Positions 37,152 through 46,910 of a stretch of DNA of 64,000 bases are shown here, in pieces. The DNA lies in assembly GCF_052857255.1 (NCBI RefSeq), contig NC_135500.1, positions 163,355,183 to 163,419,182 of the forward strand. The letters run 5' to 3'. The notes below the pieces were generated by a model that did no database searches, had not been told where the DNA came from, and was given only the letters and a program-made list of their open reading frames with translations. The position numbers and the translations under genes were made by a program. This DNA is from Amblyomma americanum (lineage: Eukaryota; Arthropoda; Arachnida; Ixodida; Ixodidae). Position 1 is the first letter of the stretch. Each line of letters begins with the position of its first letter.

Positions 37152-37544
37152 CAATCATGGGTCCAAGAGACTAGGCTAGGCCACTTGTCATTTCAAAATG
37201 ATAATCAAGGAGTCTTTTTCTGGTGTAGACCTCAAGAATTTATATCCAGTGAAGGGAGAATTTTAAAAACAGTATGCTCAGCAAAAGACATACCGCCAAA
37301 TATGCATAGTAAGAGAAGTAGTAGTAAAGCACAGTTATGCCAAGCATAAAGCCTTTACCGGACTCCGGAAACTGGAAACCTGGGGTCTGAAAACCGTTCG
37401 GGGTCACACCATCATAGAGTTTGTCGAATATTGAAGAATGTAAGGCCGAATGATGTAAAATGATAAGTCTTGAAAATGAAGACACTGAAAAAGTGAGTCA
37501 TATCAGTACATATGGAGTTAAAGGCTATTACCGTTAATAAATAA

Positions 37545-37858
37545 AAAAAATTGAAAACTGGCTTTTGGTGAAAGGAAATGGCGCGGTATCTGTCCCACAT
37601 CTCAGGGGACCCCTGAACCGCGCCGTAAACGAAGTAATAAAGGAGGGAGTGAGAGAAGACAGGAAGAAATAGGTGCCGTAGTGGAGGACTCCGGAATTAT
37701 TTCGACCACCTGGGGATCTTTCACGTGCACTGATATCGCACAGCACATGGGCGCCTTTTGCGCTTCGCCTCCATCGAAACGCGGCCGCCGCGGTTGGGTT
37801 CGAACCCGGGTACTCCCGATCAGTAGCCGTGCGCCCTAACCACTGAGCCACCGCAGCG
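37545..37858 (-). mobile_element. tRNA-derived SINE, tail type II, complete
   Basis: On the minus strand this begins GCTGCGGTGGCTCAGTGGTT, giving the A box TGGCTCAGTGG, with B box GGTTCGAACCC. The body matches the other SINEs through GATCCCCAGGTGGTCGAAA and TCCGGAG. After that the 3' end is different from type I: a CT-rich stretch with CACTCCCTCCTTTAT, then ACGGCGCGGTT and GCGCCATTTCC, running into an A/T-rich end near 37545. The last segment is shared with the copy at 59 kb. It lies about 0.7 kb upstream of the Dscam-like exon in that gene's sense orientation. Confidence 0.87.
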
Positions 37859-37896
37859 AGAAATAAAAAAAAGCGGAAATCTCATATTGCAGAGTG

Positions 37897-37929
37897 TGAC
37901 GTCATGTACATAACGAGATGAGACGTCAC
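37897..37929. promoter_or_regulatory. Paired CRE-like palindromes
   Basis: TGACGTCA at 37897-37904 and GACGTCAC at 37922-37929 form an inverted pair, with a further ACGTCA just after. These match the CREB/ATF consensus, but the site sits between a SINE and a minisatellite and may simply be part of a repeat. Confidence 0.3.
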
Positions 37930-37940
37930 AAAACGTCATT

Positions 37941-38034
37941 CCTCAGAGCCATTCGGACAATACTCGGAGCCACTCAGAGCCACTCAGAGCCGCTCGAAAC
38001 CACTTGGAGCCATTCGAAGCCAATGAGCGCGAGA
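37941..38034. repeat. Ten-base minisatellite, consensus CACTCAGAGC, about nine units
   Basis: Successive decamers read CTCGGAGCCA, CTCAGAGCCA, CTCAGAGCCG, CTCGAAACCA, CTTGGAGCCA and so on. Identity is high in the centre and falls at both ends. It lies directly beside the type II SINE and the paired CRE-like sites. Confidence 0.8.
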
Positions 38035-38450
38035 AGCCAGTCTTCCTCTGATCTTCGGTGCGGCCATATGGCCTCGTCAGAATCCAGTTGCACATGAAAG
38101 TGTCCTTGGAGATTTTATACAGAATTGTTCACTTTACCATCAAAGTTCACTTCTAGATGTGAATTCATAATAATTGAGAGCATGTTACGTCACTTTCCAT
38201 CAAGTCCATGCATCTACTCGCGCCGAAATTTGCGACTTGACGGCTAGGATGACACAACTATTGACTAGTTTTAAAGCGCTTCATCAAAGCACTCGTATTG
38301 AGATTATTCAAAGAAGGCTGTGCAAAGGCCGTATTCAAATGCCACTCTAGTGCGGTATTTACAGCACCAGCACATGCATTTGTCGGCTTTAGATAAGGGT
38401 TACAGCGCCGGCGACACATCGATATCTCAGGAGGATGGCAATATCCAGAT

Positions 38451-38500
38451 AAATCTTTCCTCTTCTCGCCTAGAGAAATCTTCCCTCTTCTCGCCTTAAA
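38451..38500 (+). repeat. 25-base tandem duplication
   Basis: The unit, with core CCTCTTCTCGCCT, occurs twice in a row with about four differences. Confidence 0.85.
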
Positions 38501-38689
38501 GGTTACTTCTAAGATTACATCCCTTCTTTCCATAGAGGGCACTTTTGCGGCTGAGTTCTCGTGCGAGTATCTCTATTCTCTATCTGATTTTGTTTACAGT
38601 TTTTCTTTCGGGCTGTCTTTCCGATTTCAGGCCAGCGACTAAACAAGCCTATTGCGGTAAGAGCAGCGTTGAAATTGTCCGGTGTCGAA

Positions 38690-39980
38690 ATACGTCGCGG
38701 CCGATTTCTACGAAGAGCAACGCTTTTAGGAAGCATCGCGCCAGGGCTTGAGTGGTTGCAGGGTCGCAGTACACACAATCTTCTGCAGCAGCCATAAACG
38801 GCGCTGCCGGGTGGACGGGAGTGGAGAGGAGACCAGCAGAAATGGCGAGGGACACCAGCGAAAGAAAAAGTGTCGCTAGAAGAAGAGCAAGAAGATGGGG
38901 ACGACCAGCCGTTCTCCGCTTGGCTAGGCTTTGGACCGATTCTGGCGATCCCACCTCGCTGACTCGATACGAATCGTTACAAATTGCCGAGCTTAGGCGC
39001 CATAGCATGCCAGCCTTTTCCCGTGCTGGCCACACTGCGCTGTTGCTCGGCTCTTCCTCCCCGGAGGAGTATACGTGTCCGAAAAAAAAAATCAACAAAA
39101 CAATGCGCCTGGGTTTCTGGTCCCGCAGAAAACCGCCGTTCCTTCAGGCGCTGCAAACAAAACTGTAAGAGAATGCCCAGAAACACAAAAAGGAGAAGAG
39201 CAGAAAGCAGTGGATGGCGATGAAGTAAATAGAAAGTTCCCCCCAGGGCGACAGCATTGGCGGGCCCCAAAACGCTCGGGCACAATCTGGGCGAAGGCTA
39301 ACTCGGCAGCGCGCGCGGACGGGAGGGTATACGTGGAGAAAAGGGGATTTCGCGACGATGCGGTGCTTCGCAGTCCGAGCGTGAAAAACCCGGCCCACCA
39401 GCACTGCCTGGCAATCGCCTTCGCTTGTGTGCTTGTCCTGTAAGCGGCACGAGAGAAAGGGACCGTCAAAGAGATGGCAGGAGGAGGGAGAGAATCCTGG
39501 GGTGTACCCTGCAGTGAAATCCCTTCCTTTTTCGTCCCGCCCTTTCTTGCCTTCTCTCGTTCCTCTTCTCTCTCTTATTCGGCCCCAGTGCCCAAACTCC
39601 GTATTTGCAATCTTCGTACTTTTATTCTCTTACTTCCTTGTGCTGTTCTTCTATCGCTCGCCCTTCCCGCGGCTGCTATCCGAAACCCCTTCGGACGCCG
39701 CTGCTCCGTCTAGCGGGCGGGGCTATCACGAGCCTTCAAGACCGACTGTTCGTTCCCAGGCGACGGAGTGGTGGTTCGTGTGTTGCCGGGGAAAATTCGC
39801 GGGCTCCGGTCGCCAGTGGGTAGCCACAAATCTAGCGGATAATCCGATTGCGGTCTTGATGGATGGCGTCCCGCTTCTGTCCAGCGGACGGTAATCGAGA
39901 TCCGGTTACGGCCCGCTTGGCGCGCCTCGTCTCGGCTTGGCTCGCCTGCCGGCTGCGGCTTGGACTCGGACTCTCACGGA
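38690..39980. other. CpG-rich block upstream of the Dscam-like exon
   Basis: CpG is frequent compared with neighbouring AT-rich DNA, so stops are rare and many frames overlap on both strands. None shows a recognisable domain. On the minus strand a frame starting at an ATG at 39008 contains a leucine-rich hydrophobic stretch at about 38825-38896, which could be a signal peptide. No good donor follows it. A promoter or 5' exon of the downstream minus-strand gene is possible but unproven. Confidence 0.35.
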
Positions 39981-40651
39981 GAAGCGCGCCGGCTTTGATG
40001 CGGGGACGAGGCGCTTAGGGTTGTCTCCCTCTTAGGCGCATCCATGTACCTCGACGGTTTGTCGTGGAGTGGTAGTATATTTGTATTGGTCAGTTTGTCT
40101 GGCCGTCTTTCTTTCTACCACTGTCTGCACTACTGACATGGTCGGAAAAATATAACCGGATGCTAGTGTTTTTTTCATAGCACCTACTTGGACACGAAGA
40201 AGCGCGAATGCAAAAAGTACAACAGTCCTTGTAAACTTGCTTTAGTCAGCACCATGACACTGACTGTGAACTCGAAGCTTTGTTATTTCATCATGTCAGG
40301 AACACGCCCGTGCTGCTTCAACAAGATACGCATGTATTCAATCTACCGGTCATATGCCCCATCATATACCTCTGACTGAGGGCACCCTCTCTTAATCCCC
40401 GAGAGAAAGAAGGATCTTAAGCGCACGGAAAATGCCGGTAGCAAGGAAAGAACATTACATTGGCAGCTGGCAGGTGCCAGAGAATGTACTGATTGCAATT
40501 AGTAACTGGTCGATAACTTGCAGTTTTTTTTTTGCCATGCACAGGCAAAGCGCGCCCACATTCGCGTTCATTTTTTATTTGTATTCGTTTCTGTTCTGCC
40601 TAATTTTCCGGGTTTTTATACTCTCACCAAGAAAAATAGAGAGGGCAAGAC

Positions 40652-41296
40652 AGACTGATGATTGATTGATTGATTTACTCACTGATAGACTGGCTGAGGG
40701 GTGGACCGATTGACAGCTTCATAGATTGAACAAATGGTTGCTGGACTGACTCACTGACTGATTGAGCGACTCATCAAATGACTTTTTAAATGAGTGGCTT
40801 AGGAATCATCCGAGTGACTGGTTGATTGATTGATTTGTTCGACGGTGGTTTGACTGACTGACCAATTGATTGATTGATTGCCTCACTGACCTACTGATAG
40901 ACAGACGCTAAATAACGGACTGACTCTCCGATTGATTGAATGATCTACTGACTAATTGGCGGACCGATTACATGTTGACTCTCTGGCTGAGTGGCCGACT
41001 GATTGAATCCTTGATTAATTGATTCATTACTTTTCTGACCAACTGACCTATTGACTGACTGACGGACCGACTTATTGGTTTACTGCCTGGCTGAGTGTCT
41101 AATTGACGGACCAGTTTGCTATTACATTGACTGATTCAATGGTTGTTTGACTAACTAGTGTACTGACTGACTGACTGAACGATTGATTGAATGAATAATT
41201 GAGTGACTGGCTAAATGAGTGACTGACTGATTGATTCATTGATGCTGGGCTCATTGATTGACTGTGATAAGTGATTGAGTGCGTGAATGAATGATG
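40652..41296. repeat. Decayed GATT/GACT tetranucleotide tract of about 640 bases
   Basis: Nearly the whole interval consists of four-base units such as GATT, GACT, GAAT and GAGT in the same register (for example GATTGATTGATTT, ACTGACTGACTGA). Point changes and short interruptions are frequent. The unit is the complement of the one at 6.2 kb, so this appears to be an old expansion that has accumulated mutations. No gene is seen in it. Confidence 0.9.
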
Positions 41297-41589
41297 GAGC
41301 GAAAGATAGATCTATTGAGCGAAAGGAACTAGGGTGCTTTGAGAATACGGAACCTGGCTACGCGCCCAACGCTAGCGACACTTCTTCCAAAGAGGGTGAC
41401 CTTGAAGCCCAGGAAAGTTCACCCCGGGGCCGCCATCCTTCATCAGTCACGATGAAACGGCCAAACGTCCCAGTAATTGTCTGTAAGGTGGCAAATAAAA
41501 GCCTGGCTATTACCCTATATGAGCCCTCCGCGATATCTTTCATTTTTAGCTTTTTTTTCGCATCACCCATGACTGCCGCGGCCTGTCAC

Positions 41590-42570
41590 CTCATTGCGTA
41601 GGTGGGGCACGCAGTCGGGCAAGCCTCCTAACAGCTTTAGCCGCCGGCGCGGGAACCCGGCCTCTGGCACGAGGGAGGCCGTTACCCGGCTTCGCATGAA
41701 AGGGCCTCGCAGGCAGCCGCCACTCTAGCACCGCCGGCACCGGCGCGAGAGAGGCGCGTTAATGAACATTCATTAGGGGATCGCCCTGAAATGGTCCTGG
41801 AATTTCCGCTATCTTCGCAGCGAGCGCCTCGTACGCACCCACCCCCCTTCTTGGCTAGTACGCCAAGCGTGCCCCCTTCCCAGGCGCGCTCGCATTTCAT
41901 CCGTGCTGCTGCCTCCGGCCGTACTTTCCTCGCTTTTTTGCACCTCTCAGGCAGAAAGCCAACACATGGCCTCCCGCACTCTCCTCCTCATCACCGTCGT
42001 CTTACCCCGGTGAAGTCGCGTGCCACGTCCGCCTAGCAGGCTTCGGCGAGCGGAAGCAGAGGCGCACGCGGAAGTGGCTCTGCCTCTGCGGCGGAAGATA
42101 GCGAGGCATTCGTCCGTCAACCGACGCTCTCTCGGCGGGGAGAGAACGGCGAGACATCCTGGGAACTCCGGACGAGCTGCGACCACGCTCGCGTATTTCG
42201 CGTATGCGCGCCTGCGACGAGGCATCCGCGACAGTATTGCGTCGAGGCGGCGGGCGAGAAGCGGCCGGCTATGCGCTGCAGTCAGCGGTGGTTTTTCGGA
42301 TGGGGCCCGAAGCGGGGCTGGTGTGGGGTTCTGGTGCGAGAACGCGAAAACGAGGTCGAGGCTTTTCTGTGCGACTGGAACGAGTCCCGCTGTGTGCGTG
42401 GTCGAGAGCGAAGGAGAGAGAGAGAGAAGGCGTGATAAAGAGAGAGAGAGAGAGCGTGATGTGCGGACTCGAAAAACGACAACCGTTGAAGGAATGCCGA
42501 AGGGAATGCAAACGCCGATTCCTTTCGCTCGGCGAGTTTTCCTTCGGCGTTCGTACGCCTGGTGCGTATG
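41590..42570. other. Strong CpG-rich block
   Basis: Dense CGs with GCCGCCGGCGCGGG-type motifs, a GA microsatellite at its distal edge and long chance frames on both strands (up to 197 codons). The composition is that of a promoter-like island or unmethylated patch. No domain was recognised. Confidence 0.4.
42413..42455. repeat. (GA)n microsatellite in a CpG-rich block
   Basis: Two GA runs (GGAGAGAGAGAGAGA and AAAGAGAGAGAGAGAGAG) are separated by AGGCGTGAT. GA runs in arthropod promoters can bind GAGA-type factors; that role here is inference. Confidence 0.85.
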
Positions 42571-43130
42571 AGTGTAAGGGAAGTGCTTCGCATTTTCACC
42601 TCTTTCAGTTTATGCGTAACGGCACATTCAAATCGAAGTTTAGAAGTCCGCGTATGGGTTGGGAAGCTACACTTTGCCGCGACGTTATTGTGTGGCATCT
42701 ATGTATTTTTTCTATAAGAAGTACGTACTATGAGAATAGCAGAGCAGCGACTGAAACGAGCGCGCTGAAAAGGGTAAAGTTAACGATGGCGACGTAGTTT
42801 GGGACACATGTTGTTGAGACAAGTGGAAATGCATCTTAAAATTTACGTTACCACTGGCGACTACTTGCATGTGATACAAGTGCTTTCCATTCCATTCCAC
42901 ACACGAGTTGTTATCTGCACGTGATGACACAGTGCGCTTGCCGGCCTTGAGTGGTGCAGTAAGCGGACATGAGGCGATGGTTTAAAGGAACAGCGGATGA
43001 TTGTCGAGCACACCGTGCTGCAAAGTCATGGCTAATTTACAAGGTGAAATCTGCCTTGAACGCTGGCTAGTATGAGTGTGCAAGAAAAGAAAGCAGCTGC
43101 GAAAATGCTTAAAGCCGCTGCCCAAGTGGA

Positions 43131-43153
43131 TTACCACTGGTCTCCAGTGGTAA
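43131..43153. other. Perfect 10-base-pair hairpin
   Basis: TTACCACTGG, a TCT loop, then CCAGTGGTAA. The half-site TTACCACTGG also occurs near 42849, followed by CGACTAC. Confidence 0.8.
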
Positions 43154-43168
43154 AAAAAAGGGTCTTTT

Positions 43169-43450
43169 CAAGTCGAAAAATACAATGGAAATTTTTCTGT
43201 CTTCACAACAGATTTTCTTCAGTGTTTTGGCCACAAATTTATAGTAACAACAGCAAGTTCAGTAGTAAGTACAAAATTTTGTGTAGTTACTACAAAAACA
43301 TACTGCAGGGCTGAAAAGTACACAGAAGTACTACAGGAAGAACTACACTACTACTGAAACACACTAAAAAAAGAGGGAAAAATCTACAGTTACGACAAAA
43401 CTACATATTTTTTCGTATTTCTGACACGGTTTTGTCGCTTTTTCGACTTG
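43169..43450. mobile_element. Possible MITE with short inverted ends
   Basis: CAAGTCGAAAAA at 43169-43180 is exactly inverted as TTTTTCGACTTG at 43439-43450. The interior is rich in ACTAC/GTAGT motifs (AGTAGTAAGTAC, GTAGTTACTAC, AGTACTAC, ACTACACTACTACTG) that give several local palindromes. No clear target duplication was found, so it may be another kind of repeat. Confidence 0.45.
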
Positions 43451-45082
43451 GTTTCACAAACACCTTGATTGCGGACGCCATATTTCTTGTTTGACTGCGC
43501 AAACCACGCGCTTGCAAAAGTTAGGAGATTGGAGGCACGCGTCTCAAGCTTCTGGCTTCCTTAGCCCAAAAGACACATGCGTGCCCGGAGAATGGGCAAA
43601 AAAAAAAAAACAAACACGTCTCTGCTGAAAATCCGACTGAGAAACCTTAGGAGCTTGCGACTACCGCAGAAAATTTGGGCATTACCGAATAGTAGTGTAT
43701 AGTAATAAACATTTTCGCATTAGACCCTGGCGGAGACTGAAAAACGCCCACGCCAAAACCGCTGTTTACAGTAAACGAACGGAGGATTGATTCAACGTAC
43801 GCTTCGCAAAGCATGCGCCTTCGCAGACTGGAAACAAAATCCGCTCGAGTGAACTGCGGTGGTGCCTTCGTCGCGAGTAACGAACACCGAGGCGCATCTT
43901 GGGCTCGTGGCAGTCGTGGGCCAATTACCTCGGCAGCGGATTCCGTCAGGCGAACCAGAAAAAGGGGAGCTCCGAGAAGAGAAAAGCGGGACTGGCGGAT
44001 TTATTTTCTCCTAAGGACGGTAATCTGAAGAAAATAGCGGTCGTCCTTCCTTCTCTGTTGTGCCCCGGGAGCGATATCCAGCAACGAGGGTTCACTTTTA
44101 CATTGTTGGAGAAAGGAAAACCGAGGGCAGAGGCAGAACAAACCAAGCGACCAACGATCAACCGCTATAGTGCGCTCGCGTGTGCTGTTTAAACGAGCCG
44201 AGCTGTGATCAAAGAAAGAAATAATAAAACAAAGCAAATAAGGGCGTTACATAAATCGCTCGTGGTGTGCTGTGGCCCGCGGTACTATAGTGAAGCAAGC
44301 TGCTTCTAAGTGGCGGATACCACACTGAAGAAGGAAATAATATATATTACCTTCTTTCTAAAAGAATGAAATCAGCGGCATACAGAGGCAGAAAAAAGAA
44401 TGCGAATGGATCGGTAGCAATGAGACACTTTAGTTAGCGGTACCTGGCTGCACACGTTTTTTTTTACGCTGGAGTTGTGATTTGACATGATTTCAGTGTG
44501 GCGATTAAACAGCTTGAGCATCTCTGTGTTATTCAGAGAAAAAAAAGACTTGAAAAAAATTCATCGCCAACACTGCCTCAGTGTTCGACTTAAAAGCGTT
44601 AGCTACGGGAGCTTCAAGTGGTTACATCGGTGCGCACAGCAAACGTGGAGAAGACCAAATTGAAACATCTGCGGATGTTTCCTGTCCAGGAACATATCCC
44701 TTCTAAGGCACAAGCAGCGCCATCTTCCCCATGGATTTTGCACTACTATTGCGGTTTACAGCCACGTTCGCTATATCAGGTATATTTCCTCGTTACTTCA
44801 GTAATACGTTTCATTAACGTGTGCATGATAGCACGACGAATCGTTTGACACCATCCGGAACCCCCTACAACAATCACTTCGGCTTTAATGGCACGCTGAA
44901 CGCCCTCGGAATCCACGGTTTGGGCGCGGAAACGTCGTCATTGCGAATTCCGCGCATACTTTGGGCTTCATCTCAATTAGTCAATTTATCTTCAGGAACA
45001 TGCCCAGTCATTTGGCGCCATTTCGAACATTATGCGTCAGCCGAGTGGCCCCCAAATTTTATGCAAATGGTAATCCCGGCAA

Positions 45083-45103
45083 GGGGGGGGGGGGGGGGGG
45101 GGG
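45083..45103 (+). repeat. G21 homopolymer
   Basis: Twenty-one consecutive G, the longest uninterrupted homopolymer seen. An open frame crossing it reads it as a glycine run and is not credible as a gene. Confidence 0.95.
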
Positions 45104-46070
45104 AGGTCCCTCTTCGATTGCCGCTATACTGGCAAATATATAACGGATCGAAAGCAAATATTTTGATTGAGGCTTTACGCGCCCACTGTAGCTATGTGAT
45201 ATATTGTGGCCACGTGGTTACTGTTTTGCTCAATCCGCCCTTCATTGCAGACAGACGCTTCTTTGACAAACGTAAGTACTAAGAGCTAACGGTCTTAAAA
45301 AAAAAAAACTGATTACGACGGAAAAGCAACATGGTGGTAGTGGTTAAGGTTGGAAAACACCAACTCTTTTTCCTCTTTTCTAATCAAGGTTCAAAGCTTT
45401 CTGATCTGACAGCACCGCCTGTAGCTACCATGACTATAGGGTAAAAGATTGTATCGTAAAAACAATCGTCAGAAAGGCACGACCTCCATTCGTTATTTTG
45501 ACTTCAAATCACAAAGGGGCAAACTGAAGAAGCTCCCCTGCGAATCAGATGGACAGTACGAAAAGACGCACACTGTTCAAGAGCGCGCGCTTAAAATGCC
45601 CCTTTCTCAAGCTGTCTGCGCAGCAAACGCACTTATGCAAACGCAGACAGATGCGTGCCCTCCGATCGTTGCTGCCTTTTTCGACTGTCTCCCAGTGTGT
45701 CGTATTTCTTTCCGCCTTTTTCTCCTTTTTATTCCTTTTTTTGGAGGGGGTCTCTCTCTTTCCCGCTTTCCCCCTTTTCCTGGAGACTAAGCAATCCTCC
45801 CGCGGAGTCGGCAAGAAAAATGACACCGGACGCTCTCGACGTGAGCTTCGTCCGAGCTGCTTACCGCCGGTGTCCGGAGCCGGGATGGAAGCTAGGTCGC
45901 CCGTACAGGACTCTGTATACGAGCAGCGGCTAAAGCCTCCTACTAATGAGCAGGTCTGTCTGTGTTAAGGGTGCAACTTTTTCTGAGAGCGGCCCCAGCG
46001 AGTGCGAAGTGAGCGCGTACTCACGTAGAGCTCAGTTTTCCTTTTTTTTTACTATTTCGCTTTCCTCGCA

Positions 46071-46201
46071 TTTACGGAAGTGCTTTTCAGCCAGAACAGC
46101 GGCGGCGCGCGAAGCACGCGACCGCCGTTGCCTCGCGCTCACTAGCGGCTGGCTAACCCTCTCCCTACATTCCTGGGGAATAGGAAAAGCACTTCCTTAA
46201 T
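46071..46201. mobile_element. Short GC-rich inverted-repeat element
   Basis: GGAAGTGCTTTTC at 46076-46088 pairs perfectly with GAAAAGCACTTCC at 46184-46196. Nested inside, AGCCAG at 46090-46095 pairs with CTGGCT at 46149-46154. The interior is strongly CpG-rich. TTA flanks each side, compatible with a TA or TTA target duplication. It could be a MITE or a structural element of the CpG block it sits in. Confidence 0.5.
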
Positions 46202-46503
46202 GCTGGCGCGAGCCTGAGCGGGGCGTGCTGCTACGGTTTCACAATTTGTTTTTCCCTTCCCTCTCATTTCTTGCCCGCCACTCCCTCCTCTCCGCATACA
46301 ACTCAGGGGCCATTAAAGGCATCCTCTCTCCCACGCTGCATGCTCGCGCTATCTATCTGCCGCTACGCCCCGCTCTCGAGTCGCCGACTGTCTCGTCCTC
46401 TTAACATGCTCGTATTCTCCGCAGGTCTTCGCTTTCTCCAAACGTCGCACTCTCCTCACTCCTTCAACGCGAGTGGGAAGCAGAGAAGGGAACGCAAGTG
46501 GCA

Positions 46504-46511
46504 TATAAAAG
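46504..46511 (+). promoter_or_regulatory. TATA-box match inside a CpG-rich block
   Basis: TATAAAAG preceded by GGCA and followed by GC-rich DNA. No initiator stands out at the expected distance. Confidence 0.2.
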
Positions 46512-46910
46512 GAATTAGGGGACGGTCGACGGAACAGGTCGAGGCTGGAAGGAAACCGGGAAGCCGGTTTGCAGGCGGAGGGAAAAGCGGTGCGAGCGGC
46601 ACACCGTTTGCTTTACATTTATCTCTTTCTTTTTATTTTTTTACGTGCTCCCCCTCAGGCGGAGGACAGCTTCTCGCGAGGCGGAGCAGCCCCCATTTGG
46701 CGGGAAAGTTTAAACTTACGAATTAGCGTCCCTGACTCGGGGGCATGTCCCTTTTCCCCAGGCCTGCCCTTTTCTCTTGCCCCCGGAGAAGCCCGAGTGG
46801 TGGCCGGCTGTAATGGTGATAAGTGGTGGCCAGCGGCCGCCCAGACACGGGCGCCCGCACACGGGCACGTGTGCCGGGCCGTTAAGAGGGAGGTGAGGCA
46901 GGTTTAATAA

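Larger units (their letters stand above)
42571..46070. other. No confident gene outside the listed repeats
   Basis: Includes the ACTAC-rich MITE-like element, the G21 tract and moderately CpG-rich DNA at about 43.8-44.1 kb. Frames here lack motifs. Confidence 0.5.
45590..46910. other. CpG-rich block with TATA match and inverted-repeat element
   Basis: Alternates pyrimidine-rich and CpG-rich segments, and includes the palindromic element at 46.1 kb and TATAAAAG at 46.5 kb. An AATAAA follows at 46908. Frames of 100-150 codons here are low-complexity Ser/Leu/Phe-rich and not convincing. Confidence 0.35.

Noticed and set aside
40652..41296. Regularly spaced repeats suggesting an array such as CRISPR
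   Set aside because: The period is four bases with drift; there are no spacers, and the context is an animal genome.
42020..42797. Plus-strand frames of 183 and 197 codons
   Set aside because: They lie in CpG-rich DNA with few stops, overlap in two frames, run through the GA microsatellite and have Arg/Ser/Glu low complexity.
44821..45282. 153-codon plus-strand frame with a glycine run
   Set aside because: The glycine run is the G21 homopolymer; the rest has no domain.
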